The notes under the pieces: generated by a model
What the model saw: only the letters and a program-made list of their open reading frames with translations
Told to the model about the DNA's origin: nothing
Database searches by the model: none
Part shown: piece after piece, positions 32,632 through 39,606 of the stretch
Layout of the letters: every line of letters begins with the position of its first letter
How positions within the stretch are numbered: the first letter of the stretch is position 1
Made by a program: the position numbers and the translations under genes
DNA from: a virus
Direction: 5' to 3' (one strand)
Virus record (IMG/VR): IMGVR_UViG_3300044729_002979
Span: 1-40,197 of that record
DNA length: 40,197 nucleotides

Positions 32632-32805
32632 TCATTTCTTGGCACCTTTCTTGGGCTTGCGAGTCATGCCCGCTTCAGACATTGCAATGGCGCGAGCCTG
32701 AGCAGGAGAGGTTACTTTTTTGCCCGAGCTGGATTTCAGCGTACCCGCTTTATACTCACGCATGACTTTGCTGATTTTCTTTTCAGCTTTGGTTTTCTTT
32801 TTCAT
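32632..32805 (-). CDS. DUF6496-type small basic protein
   Basis: A 57-residue protein from ATG 32805 to TGA 32632-32634. It reads MKKKTKAEKKISKVMREYKA, GTLKSSSGKKVTSPAQARAI, then AMSEAGMTRKPKKGAKK. The kkv.kvM.E...G.Lrs.sGkkVt...QAiAia.sEa pattern is that of the DUF6496 family, common in phages and some bacteria and of unknown function. It lies between the DUF6321 gene and the HNH gene. With the two other Lys-rich small proteins nearby it may take part in head assembly or DNA packaging. Confidence 0.85.
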   Translation of the reverse strand: MKKKTKAEKKISKVMREYKAGTLKSSSGKKVTSPAQARAIAMSEAGMTRKPKKGAKK

Positions 32806-32838
32806 GACAGGCAGAAAAACATGAAATCAGTCTAGCTG

Positions 32839-33126
32839 TCACCACAATTCGCGATCAGCCCAATATGCAGCTGACATTTTTCCGCGTGCAATATTTTTTG
32901 CGTGACGGGCACGAAAGAACGCACGACGCTCTTTCGATTGCTCGTCTTTTCGGTTGCCCGCAGTCGTCATATTTGCATCGCCAAAACGAATCAACTTATA
33001 TGTATCACCCTCTTTTGCCATGACAACGCCTTTCTTGGTCGGATGATTCGGCGTGCGCTTAGGTGAATTTACGGCGGTGAGGCCATTCTTTTTCATGGCC
33101 GCTTTGACGCGCTCTGGGATCGCCAT
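32839..33126 (-). CDS. DUF6321-type small protein
   Basis: A 95-residue protein from ATG 33126 (MAIPERVKAAMKKNGLTAVN). The longer frame to 33201 is rejected because it would run through the terminator at 33160-33185. It contains SPKRTPNHPTKKGVVMAKEG, KLIRFGDANM and a C-terminal RRAFFRARHAKNIARGKMSA with AYWADRELW. The pattern NkPKRTp.HptK...V.a..g...k.IRFGd......kd....r..fraRHaknIa.gK.SaaYWA...kW identifies DUF6321, common in cyanophages. Function is unknown. It follows the scaffold gene and precedes the DUF6496 gene. Confidence 0.85.
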   Translation of the reverse strand: MAIPERVKAAMKKNGLTAVNSPKRTPNHPTKKGVVMAKEGDTYKLIRFGDANMTTAGNRKDEQSKERRAFFRARHAKNIARGKMSAAYWADRELW

Positions 33127-33159
33127 GTCTCTGGAAGCTCTTTCCGCCAGAATAGCGCC

Positions 33160-33185
33160 AAAAAAAATACCCCCCTTGCGGGAGG
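33160..33185 (-). terminator. Intrinsic terminator after scaffold gene
   Basis: Minus-strand stem CCTCCC-GCAA-GGGGGG (one G-U pair, GNRA-type loop) is followed by TA and eight T. It lies about 31 bases after the scaffold stop and 34 bases before the preferred start of the DUF6321 gene. Confidence 0.8.
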
Positions 33186-33216
33186 CATCGGCTTCAACCA
33201 CAGAACAAGTCTACAG

Positions 33217-34068
33217 TCATTTGTTGAAGACGCGACCCATGACAGGATCAAGTTTTCCTGAAGCGCGAGCTTCATTGATCAGGCGACGAGCACGCTCGGG
33301 ATTATCTTGCATGATCTTCGCTGCTTCCGTTGCATTTACGGAACCGGTCGCAAACGGATTGTTTGCAGACATGGCGGCGCTTGAGCGAGGAGGAGTCATG
33401 CCAGATCCGCTTGCACCACTGCCACGGAAATACAGCGAATACTCATCATCTTCGCGAAGACGAGAAACTGCATCACGCAAAGCAACGGGATTGTCTTCAG
33501 GGCCAAAGACAACAGTCGTTTCGTCATCAAGTAGACGAAAATCGCCCTGCATCAACTTGAACAAATGCTGAGGGCGGCTGCATTCAGCTTTTGAAAGCTC
33601 ATCGCGAACAAGCTGCTCAAGCTTGCTGTGACGACGATGCTCACGCTCTTTGTTTGCAACCTCTTCAGCCGCTTCTTTTGCTTTGCGCAAATCAGCAAGC
33701 TCTTTGCGAAGGGAAGTGAACTGCGCCTTCATCGCCTCGGTCATGGCGTCCGAGGGCACCTGACCCGCCGACTGCCCCTGCTGGGCGGCCGGTGCGGCAG
33801 GAGCTGGTTCCTGGGGCTCCTGGGGCTGCGTGCGCAGGCTGACGATCGCATGAGCGATCCCATCCTCGTCCAGATCGTCTCCCAGCTCGATGCCAGCAAC
33901 CTTCAAGAAGGTATCGACCTGCTTTTTCTTTTTGAGGTCGCGGATCAGGCCTTCATTCGTTGCTTTCAGCCTGATCGCCTCGCTTTCTGCGCTGTTCTTT
34001 TGCTTCTGCAGGTCTGCGAGTTGCGCCAGGGCCTCTTCCAGATTCTCGGGAATGGCGGGTTTCGTCAC
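33217..34068 (-). CDS. Capsid scaffold protein
   Basis: A 283-residue protein from GTG 34068. The N-terminal 50 residues and residues about 110-155 are strongly charged coiled-coil (EEALAQLADLQKQKNSAESE, LRKELADLRKAKEAAEEVAN), separated by a Pro/Ala/Gln-rich linker. Later segments are LFKLMQGDFRLLDDETTVVF and NPFATGSVNATEAAKIMQDN with PERARRLINEA. This end, a helical npf..gs.n.Te..ki...nP..A..l, is usual in scaffolds of marine phages and probably contacts the capsid protein. The gene lies between portal and small head genes, the expected place. No protease motif (Ser-Lys or Ser-His) is evident, so the scaffold is not an obvious protease fusion. Confidence 0.8.
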   Translation of the reverse strand: MTKPAIPENLEEALAQLADLQKQKNSAESEAIRLKATNEGLIRDLKKKKQVDTFLKVAGIELGDDLDEDGIAHAIVSLRTQPQEPQEPAPAAPAAQQGQSAGQVPSDAMTEAMKAQFTSLRKELADLRKAKEAAEEVANKEREHRRHSKLEQLVRDELSKAECSRPQHLFKLMQGDFRLLDDETTVVFGPEDNPVALRDAVSRLREDDEYSLYFRGSGASGSGMTPPRSSAAMSANNPFATGSVNATEAAKIMQDNPERARRLINEARASGKLDPVMGRVFNK

Positions 34069-34089
34069 GTAAAATCAGAACTTGACTCG

Positions 34090-35814
34090 TCAAATGATAG
34101 CACCAGTCGCCTCGTTTGGCTGTACGGTCGCTTCAGGGTTTTCCGTATCAAGACCCTCGCTGAGCGGCGAGCTGTTATCGACAGGGATCTGACCGCGATT
34201 TACAACCTGCCGCCCGGTCGCACCAATACCAAGATCTCTCGCGGTCTCGGTTCCGTCAAGCCCCATGTCGTCAAGCATGTTGGAAACACTAAATTCCGGC
34301 AGGCCTTCAAACATTTCGCCCGCTTCCAGCATTCGCAAGAACATGCCGATCGTAATGGCGTTGCTGTCCTTGAACAAAGAGCTGAGCGCCATAACTTGTT
34401 GCGAGTGAAGCTTGACCGGAATGAAGTTTTTGCTGATTGCGACGCGCACTTCTGAGAATTTGCGATACGCGGAGGCGTACAGCAGGGCTCGGTTGATCGC
34501 ATCCTCAAGGGACTGCACGAGTACCGCAAGCTGAGAATCGCTCTGAGAGCGGTCCAGGAGCTTCGCGAAGCCGCTTTCCGCCTGAGTCTTGCCCGTAGTC
34601 ATGGCGACGGCAGCAAGCCGCTCCATGGCCGACTCAATGCGTTTCAGGTTCTCAAGGGTGACGGAGGCGCCCTCCATCGAAGCACTCATCAAATTGTACT
34701 TTGCATCAGGATTTTGCGAGAAAAGAGCGCGACCGGCACCAGCTTTGATTTCATCATCAGGACGCACGCCCGTACCTGTAAGAATTGGCGAGGAAGTCAA
34801 GTGAATTGACTCTGCAAGGTCAGCGGACACCGCCCAGTGATGCAAGTTAAGGCGTGAAATATCAAAAAGCAGGGGGCGCCCACGGAAAAAGGCTTCTTTT
34901 TTGCCGCCAAATACGGGAACAAATGGAATAAATGACACAGACAGATAACTCGTGTCCTCAAGTGAATACTTATTGACATTACCCGGAATGTTCATCTTTG
35001 CATAAAGACGACAGCGAACCCGCTCGGTCGAAATCATGCGCTCAGGCGTGTCGCCAAGCACTGAAACATTGTTGTCTGCGAGAGAAACAATGTCATAAAC
35101 ACGCACAGCTGGCACAACTTCTTCAAAGAATTCGTTGTCAATGCTCTGGCGACGAATTTCTGACTTCACTCGCAAGTAAGTCGGGAAGGCACCGAAGATA
35201 TTTTGATCGCCAATCTGTGCATTGAATATGTCATAACGACATTCAAGCACCTGATCCATGCGCATAAGCACAAAATAGGGGCGAGGATTGAGTAGTTTCT
35301 CCTCGGCCGCAGTCAAATTCTCTGGAAGCTTCGGGTATTCAACCCAAATTGCAGCTACGCCCCCATCAAGAGCTTCTGTAAAGACTTCTTTTGTGAAAGA
35401 GAGTAGAGAATGACCCTCCAGGTCAACATCATCAAAAAAATTACCCCAGTCAGTTGGAATATTCTCTGGCAGTGACACGCCTTTGCGCAGCGCTGTGCCC
35501 GTTACAAGGTCACGAAGGTGTGCGTAGTAGTTCTGAAAGCTGCTTTGGGCGCGTGTTTTGCGCACTTCGTAGCTTTTTTGTTCTTCTAGATAGTCTTGGG
35601 GGAGGTATTCGGATGATGCTTCAACTAGGCTGAACTCGGGAAGCGTGCAATATCGAATCGGGGCGAGACGTGCAATCTGTTCGGACTGCTCGATCGAGTA
35701 AGAATCGACCCCAACAACCCCTTCAATGGCCTCTTCGTACTCGGGATGACGCCGTTCAAAAGGCAGAACGAGATCATCTGCGGAGGGAACAAGGGAATTC
35801 GGGACGATCGCCAC
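34090..35814 (-). CDS. Portal protein (DUF4055 type)
   Basis: A 574-residue protein from GTG 35814. It contains SSFQNYYAHLRDLVTGTALR, HSLLSFTKEVFTEALDGGVA and AIWVEYP, an RPYFVLMRMDQVLECRYD segment, LSVSFIPFVPVFGGKK, and a C-terminal helical part with LENLKRIESAMERLAAVAMT. The layout (N-terminal wing, f.r.v..eal..G.a.ilVdyP, pyl..y....vl.w, then ip.v.v....) is that of the DUF4055 portal family. The dodecameric portal is the channel for DNA entry and the docking site for terminase and adaptor. It is 44 bases after the large terminase stop and 21 bases before the scaffold start. Confidence 0.85.
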   Translation of the reverse strand: MAIVPNSLVPSADDLVLPFERRHPEYEEAIEGVVGVDSYSIEQSEQIARLAPIRYCTLPEFSLVEASSEYLPQDYLEEQKSYEVRKTRAQSSFQNYYAHLRDLVTGTALRKGVSLPENIPTDWGNFFDDVDLEGHSLLSFTKEVFTEALDGGVAAIWVEYPKLPENLTAAEEKLLNPRPYFVLMRMDQVLECRYDIFNAQIGDQNIFGAFPTYLRVKSEIRRQSIDNEFFEEVVPAVRVYDIVSLADNNVSVLGDTPERMISTERVRCRLYAKMNIPGNVNKYSLEDTSYLSVSFIPFVPVFGGKKEAFFRGRPLLFDISRLNLHHWAVSADLAESIHLTSSPILTGTGVRPDDEIKAGAGRALFSQNPDAKYNLMSASMEGASVTLENLKRIESAMERLAAVAMTTGKTQAESGFAKLLDRSQSDSQLAVLVQSLEDAINRALLYASAYRKFSEVRVAISKNFIPVKLHSQQVMALSSLFKDSNAITIGMFLRMLEAGEMFEGLPEFSVSNMLDDMGLDGTETARDLGIGATGRQVVNRGQIPVDNSSPLSEGLDTENPEATVQPNEATGAII

Positions 35815-35858
35815 TGCCTTAGGGTCTTTTCAGACAGTGTAGCCCTACTCCTAACTAT

Positions 35859-37304
35859 TTATCTCCAGCGTGGACGATTTGTTTGCGCAATTGCGCGTGG
35901 CATGGTCTGCCAAACTAGATAGCGAATAGAATCTCCCGCGTGCGAAAGATCATTTTTGCCGCCCTTCATTGGTTTGTAGCTCTCGTCATACCCCCAGTTC
36001 TCAAGACTTTGTATTGTTTCGTAGCAGGCTGTTGGGTTTACAAGCACTGCGCCCGCATGAATATGCAAGTTTGCGTGAGCAATGGTTTCTGCGACGGGTG
36101 GGTTGCGACGTTCCGCGATTACTTTGATGCCCGCGCCACGCAAAATGTCGTGATCGCTTTCTGTTGAGCTTGTGCTGGCGTGACTGCCACTGGCGTCAGG
36201 GAAGCAGGTGATCATGCCATTTGCAAGCTGACGAGGGTATTGGCGCTTGATGTACTCAACAAGATCAAAAGTCGTGCGACAAGTGTGTTCAGCAAAGATG
36301 TGCAGCATTTGACCCATTGGCCCTGGGCGCACAACGGCATAGCAAGATTGACTCTTGCCAATGTTGAAGTCTGCGCCGAACATGATGAGTTCGTTCGGCT
36401 CGGGATGAAAAACGCTTGTGCAATGCTTTTGACGATCGAATTCGTAAAATACAGTTGCTTGTGCGAGATTAACAAATTCGCCGTTGAGATAAGCTTCAAT
36501 CAGGTTGGCGGGATAGGAATTTCTTAGGTTCTCAATGAAGCCCGGATCAAGGAAGGGGTTATCTGCAGTGCGAGCCTTGTAAAGTGCTTTCTCGTCTGAT
36601 GACTCACGCACAAACATATTATACAAAGCTTTGTGCCCTTCTGGCGTAGACGCAAAGCAAAGCTGAGGACAGTTGCCCACACGAACACGACCTTGCAGTT
36701 TGATAATTGCTGCTTCAGCTGTTTGCGTCGAAACTGTATCAATTTCGTCAACAGTCATACTTGCAGCATTAACGCCGATCAGGCGATTGTAGTTTTCAAA
36801 TGAACGCAGCAGGACTGGTGTATCGCCGCCCGGAAGTTTTAGAGTAAAAACAGGAAGTGGCGAGGTACGGAATTCATAAGGAATGCCGTAACGATCTAAT
36901 ACGTTCTGCCAGGCAGGAATTGCAACGTCTCTCAAGAGCGGAATAGTCGGCTCAAGAAACAAATGAGTGAAGCCTGGGCTTTTGAAACAAAGTAAGACTG
37001 ACTTTGAAACTGCTGCGAAGCTTTTCCCGCTACCAAAGCCGCCGCACAGAGCGACGAGGCGATGAGTAAAGTCAGTTACGAATGGGTATTGATGAGGAAG
37101 CAGATCATTAATTATACGTGCTTCACAGGCTTTCGTGTCAAATGCAACGTTGTTCTTTTTTGAGAGCTTGCGAAGAGTTGAAATGTCTTCAAAGAGCCCG
37201 AGAGCATTGAGCGCTGCGCGATCGGCGTAACGTGAACTGCGCGATTTGGCTGGCACGCTTTCTACGGGAGAATCTTTGAGACAATATACAGGCTGATTGC
37301 GCAA
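35859..37304 (-). CDS. terL: Terminase large subunit
   Basis: A 481-residue packaging motor protein. The ATPase domain has Walker A GGFGSGKS (88-95), Walker B SMTVDEID with Asp186 and Glu187, and coupling motif FASTPEG (217-223). The nuclease domain has GADFNIGKS (Asp312), CFPDASG (Asp370) and SHAGDSIRYLVW near residue 460, the three acidic sites of the RNase H-like fold. It is of the Terminase_6/3 type, slightly shorter at the N-terminus than many. The start is uncertain: TTG 37304 or GTG 37256, neither with a strong ribosome site. It drives DNA into the head and cuts it. Unusually, the small terminase candidate is more than 2 kb upstream. Confidence 0.95.
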   Translation of the reverse strand: MRNQPVYCLKDSPVESVPAKSRSSRYADRAALNALGLFEDISTLRKLSKKNNVAFDTKACEARIINDLLPHQYPFVTDFTHRLVALCGGFGSGKSFAAVSKSVLLCFKSPGFTHLFLEPTIPLLRDVAIPAWQNVLDRYGIPYEFRTSPLPVFTLKLPGGDTPVLLRSFENYNRLIGVNAASMTVDEIDTVSTQTAEAAIIKLQGRVRVGNCPQLCFASTPEGHKALYNMFVRESSDEKALYKARTADNPFLDPGFIENLRNSYPANLIEAYLNGEFVNLAQATVFYEFDRQKHCTSVFHPEPNELIMFGADFNIGKSQSCYAVVRPGPMGQMLHIFAEHTCRTTFDLVEYIKRQYPRQLANGMITCFPDASGSHASTSSTESDHDILRGAGIKVIAERRNPPVAETIAHANLHIHAGAVLVNPTACYETIQSLENWGYDESYKPMKGGKNDLSHAGDSIRYLVWQTMPRAIAQTNRPRWR

Positions 37305-37363
37305 GCAACAACATATACAAGAATTATTGCAAGGATTTTGCTTAAAGTCCGTGTGGAATGGGC

Positions 37364-37435
37364 AAAAAAAATATGGGGGGAGGGATATGACCCGACCCTC
37401 TAAAAAGTAGGTGACCCCCCGTAAGTTTCGGGGGG
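37364..37435 (-). terminator. Tandem hairpins with T tract before terL
   Basis: The 154-base gap between the small hydrophobic gene and terL has CCCCCCG / CGGGGGG (37415-37435, seven-base loop), then GAGGG / CCCTC (about 37379-37400) followed by CCCCCATA and eight T on the minus strand. Neither is a classical terminator alone, as the first is 8 bases from a T5 run. Together they could terminate transcription or hold it in check before the packaging and head genes. Confidence 0.45.
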
Positions 37436-37458
37436 ATTGTATAACTTCTGCGGTGAAA

Positions 37459-37641
37459 TTATTTCAAGCGATCCTCACACCATTTGAGTGCGTGATCCCT
37501 GTTAAAACCTGCGGCGTTTTGTTCTGCCATGCAGGCTCCATAGGCTAGGTGGGCGTCAATCGCTTTGACTGCTGCCACGCTGCCGTGGCCGATGATGAGG
37601 CCTGAGAGGATGGCGAGGATGGGAGCGGCTGCGCTGTTCAT
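37459..37641 (-). CDS. Small hydrophobic protein, possibly secreted or membrane-bound
   Basis: A 60-residue protein, MNSAAAPILAILSGLIIGHG then SVAAVKAIDAHLAYGACMAE and a C-terminal FNRDHALKWCEDRLK. The first 27 residues are a hydrophobic stretch that could be a signal or a membrane anchor, and the rest is amphipathic with two cysteines. It is the last gene before the terL gap. It could be a lysis-related or membrane-associated phage protein, but no family is recognised. Codon composition is GC-rich like the neighbouring 195-residue gene. Confidence 0.6.
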   Translation of the reverse strand: MNSAAAPILAILSGLIIGHGSVAAVKAIDAHLAYGACMAEQNAAGFNRDHALKWCEDRLK

Positions 37642-37706
37642 GGGGTGAGGGGGTGAGGGGGTGAGAGGCCTGGCTGGCAGGCCCCTGGGCGGCGTTGTGC
37701 TGGAGA

Positions 37707-38294
37707 TCAGCCAAGAGTCAGCGTGTCCGCTGACTGAATGACTGGCCGTTGTGCCCTATTAGCGATCTGTTGGGCGATCGCGGCTACGGCCTTAGGCTTG
37801 TTGCCGCTGGCCACCCACAAGCGGGCCAGATCTCCGAGGGGCAGCGGGCCGTTCTGCAGAACGGTAAGCGCCACTGTGTAGGCTGCCGCTCCGCGGCAGC
37901 TGTTCAGGCGTTCGCGGTGCTGCGGTTCGGTGCGGTGCTGCGCTGTCACCTTGGGGGCTGTCCAGCCCATGGTGGCGAATGCCTCGCGGGCTTCGTCCGT
38001 GAGGCTGACGCGCGGCGCGGTGGCTGCGCGTGCTGGCTTGGTGGCTTGCTGAGCTTCGGCAGCTCGCAGGAGGCTCTCCAGTTGCTCAAACGGCAGCGAG
38101 CCGATGGCACCGGCGGGCAGGGCTTCGATAGCTTGCGGCGTTGTCTTAATTGCCTTTACCGGGCTGGCGCCCTTGGCGGCCGGGAGCTTGGCACGGCGGG
38201 GCGTGCGCTGCAGCTTCTGGGCGGTCTCGCAGCCATCGGCTAACGCCTGCAGGCGGGCGGTCTCGGCGCGGGTGCCAGGGGTGTTGTTGGTCAC
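37707..38294 (-). CDS. Unknown GC-rich gene, possible DNA-binding protein
   Basis: A 195-residue protein from GTG 38294, preferred because AAGGA lies 7 bases before it; a longer frame to 38339 lacks this. The first 110 residues are rich in Ala, Pro, Lys and Arg and appear disordered (KLQRTPRRAKLPAAKGASPV). The last 60 residues (GAAAYTVALTVLQNGPLPLG, DLARLWVASGNKPKAVAAIA, QQIANRAQRPVIQSADT) look like a compact helical or winged-helix domain. I do not recognise the family. The gene has a strong promoter-like sequence upstream. It is markedly GC-richer than the rest of the window. A regulator or replication accessory role is conceivable but unproven. Confidence 0.65.
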   Translation of the reverse strand: MTNNTPGTRAETARLQALADGCETAQKLQRTPRRAKLPAAKGASPVKAIKTTPQAIEALPAGAIGSLPFEQLESLLRAAEAQQATKPARAATAPRVSLTDEAREAFATMGWTAPKVTAQHRTEPQHRERLNSCRGAAAYTVALTVLQNGPLPLGDLARLWVASGNKPKAVAAIAQQIANRAQRPVIQSADTLTLG

Positions 38295-38402
38295 TTGTTG
38301 ATCCTTTCGGTTTGGGTGGGGGCCAGCTTTCGCCAGCACCCATCCTTTCTACAGGAGATCGGCACCATTCGGGACCAATACGGCCAACCTGTAACAAACC
38401 TT

Positions 38403-38438
38403 CACAAACGAGAATTGCCAGCAGTCGAGCAGTTTGTG
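38403..38438. promoter_or_regulatory. Possible operator, CACAAAC / GTTTGTG
   Basis: A perfect seven-base inverted repeat with 22 bases between the arms. One arm covers the expected transcription start of the promoter at 38442-38472, a position typical for a repressor site. The regulator is unknown; the winged-helix protein at 39004-39444 or the 195-residue protein itself are candidates. Confidence 0.4.
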
Positions 38439-38441
38439 TAA

Positions 38442-38472
38442 ATTATAGAATCAACAATCTATAAAGTATCAA
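38442..38472 (-). promoter_or_regulatory. Sigma-70-like promoter for the 195-residue gene
   Basis: On the minus strand TTGATA (38467-38472) and TATAAT (38442-38447) are separated by 19 bases. The -10 box is a perfect consensus; the -35 differs at two positions and the spacer is slightly long. It points toward the gene starting at 38294 with a leader of roughly 140 bases. Confidence 0.55.
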
Positions 38473-38487
38473 TCAACGATTGCTAAT

Positions 38488-38640
38488 TAACATTTAACGA
38501 TTTGCTGTTTAACATTTAGCAATTACTATTTAACATTTAGCAATTTGCAAAATATAGTTACATCTAACAAATTACTATTTAACATTTAACGATTGCTGTT
38601 TAACATTTAACGATTGCTATGTAATATTTTACATTTAGCT
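38488..38640. repeat. AT-rich 21-base tandem repeats
   Basis: About six to seven degenerate copies of a unit like TAACATTTAACGATTGCTGTT, with period 21-22, interrupted by two weaker copies around 38540-38579. On the other strand the unit reads AACAGCAATCGTTAAATGTTA. No spacers of unique sequence exist between units. The region from 38341 to 39003 holds no gene, only this array, the promoter and the 18-base array. Confidence 0.85.
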
Positions 38641-38759
38641 AAATCTTTCAAATTCTACAAATTTGCGATTTCGTTATATTTTTTCACGAAACATTTAATT
38701 TTTAATCTTTTTTGCAAAATATATTTTTTATAATTTTTAGATTTTTATAATTTTTATAA

Positions 38760-39012
38760 TTTACATAATTTTTATAATTTACATAATTATAGTGATTTAC
38801 ATAATTATAGTGATTTACATAATTTTTGTGATTTGCAAAATTATAGTGAATATGAAAATTACAGTGAATATGAAAGTTTATGTGAATATGAATTTTGTGG
38901 TGAATGCGAAAGTTTATGTGAATGCAAAATTTATAGTGAATGCGAATTTTATAGTGAATGCAAAATTTACAAGTGAATGCAAATTCTGCGATGAATGCAA
39001 TTTTTACAGTGA
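38760..39012. repeat. 18-base tandem repeats (iteron-like)
   Basis: Fourteen contiguous units, thirteen of 18 bases and one of 19 (38958-38976). The left units read TTTACATAATTATAGTGA and the right units ATGCAAAATTTATAGTGA, with intermediate forms such as ATATGAAAATTACAGTGA between. The TGA end of each unit is constant from 38778 on. The array overlaps the last codons of the winged-helix gene (stop at 39004-39006). AT content is very high. The design is that of iterons bound by replication initiators. Confidence 0.95.
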
Positions 39013-39444
39013 ATGCAAATTTTCATCATTTTCAGATTTACGTTGAATGGGATAAATTCGCTCGGGTGCAATTTCTTTTGGCTGTCGAGTATTAGTTTCG
39101 CCCTGCCACAATTTTACCTTGAATGCTCTTATTTTGTTAGTGCCATTGTTTATTATTTCAGGTGAAACCATTATGCCCCTCTTCTCTTTGTATGCAACTT
39201 TACGAACTAAATTGATGTCTCCCAAAGCTTTTATAGACTTTGAAACTTTACTGTATGGCTCGCAAATTTCTTCTGCAAGCTGAGAAGTTGTAAGTTGAAT
39301 GAAAACTCTTGTGCGTGAAAGATAAATCAGAAAGCCAAATAACATGACATCGAAAGTAGAAAGTGAATACGTTTTTCTATTGATGAGCACATTTTTATAC
39401 AGGGTTTCTGAGAGTTTTGCCCCCGACAAATACAATCCCGACAT
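39004..39444 (-). CDS. RepL-like winged-helix protein, putative replication initiator
   Basis: A 146-residue protein from ATG 39444 (MSGLYLSGAKLSETLYKNVL); an upstream TTG at 39462 is an alternative. The core, STFDVMLFGFLIYLSRTRVF, then IQLTTSQLAEEICEPYSKVS, KSIKALGDINLVRKVAYKEK and RGIMVSPEIINNGTNKIRAF, has a helix-turn-helix followed by a wing and a MVSPEI tail. This resembles RepL-type plasmid initiators, whose wing leads into a similar iNP segment, but also generic MarR-like regulators. Its 3' end runs into an array of 18-base repeats, as expected for an initiator next to its iterons. It lies between the small terminase and terL, an unusual site. Function is inferred. Confidence 0.65.
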   Translation of the reverse strand: MSGLYLSGAKLSETLYKNVLINRKTYSLSTFDVMLFGFLIYLSRTRVFIQLTTSQLAEEICEPYSKVSKSIKALGDINLVRKVAYKEKRGIMVSPEIINNGTNKIRAFKVKLWQGETNTRQPKEIAPERIYPIQRKSENDENLHSL

Positions 39445-39468
39445 AATGGAAACGTTATGCAAACGTAG

Positions 39469-39474
39469 AGTATA
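39469..39474 (-). promoter_or_regulatory. Possible -10 box for winged-helix gene
   Basis: TATACT on the minus strand lies 24 bases before ATG 39444 and would give a very short leader. No -35 box of good match is found at 16-18 bases upstream, so this is a weak candidate or one that depends on an activator. The rest of the gap 39463-39606 shows no gene. Confidence 0.3.
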
Positions 39475-39606
39475 AACCCAGTCAGGGACAGGGTTTTGGT
39501 TTTCAAAAATCAGAATAAGATCCGATAAGACTCATTCCAGCGCAAGGGTTTTGAGATTTCCCTATTAGGGCAAGAGTAGAAACTTGGACGGGAGGTCATA
39601 GATTGC

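Noticed and set aside
33127-33201. N-terminal extension of the DUF6321 protein
   Set aside because: The extension would be translated from the terminator hairpin after the scaffold gene; family members begin near the MAIPERV segment.
66-36527. Long plus-strand reading frames throughout, for example 30654-31961 and 33628-34455
   Set aside because: Each lies opposite a well-supported minus-strand gene such as capsid, scaffold or portal, and the proteins lack recognisable patterns. They are frame shadows.
38488-39012. Possible CRISPR array
   Set aside because: Units are contiguous, 18-22 bases long, degenerate, and have no unique spacers between them. No cas gene is present.
38792-39046. A plus-strand frame of 84 codons with repeating VNAKFI-like peptide
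   Set aside because: It is only the 18-base array read in one frame. The single 19-base unit shifts the frame, all codon positions vary, and there is no ribosome site.
39560-39570. CCCTATTAGGG palindrome downstream of the small terminase gene
   Set aside because: Eleven bases with a one-base centre cannot form a useful hairpin, no T tract follows, and such a short palindrome is expected by chance.
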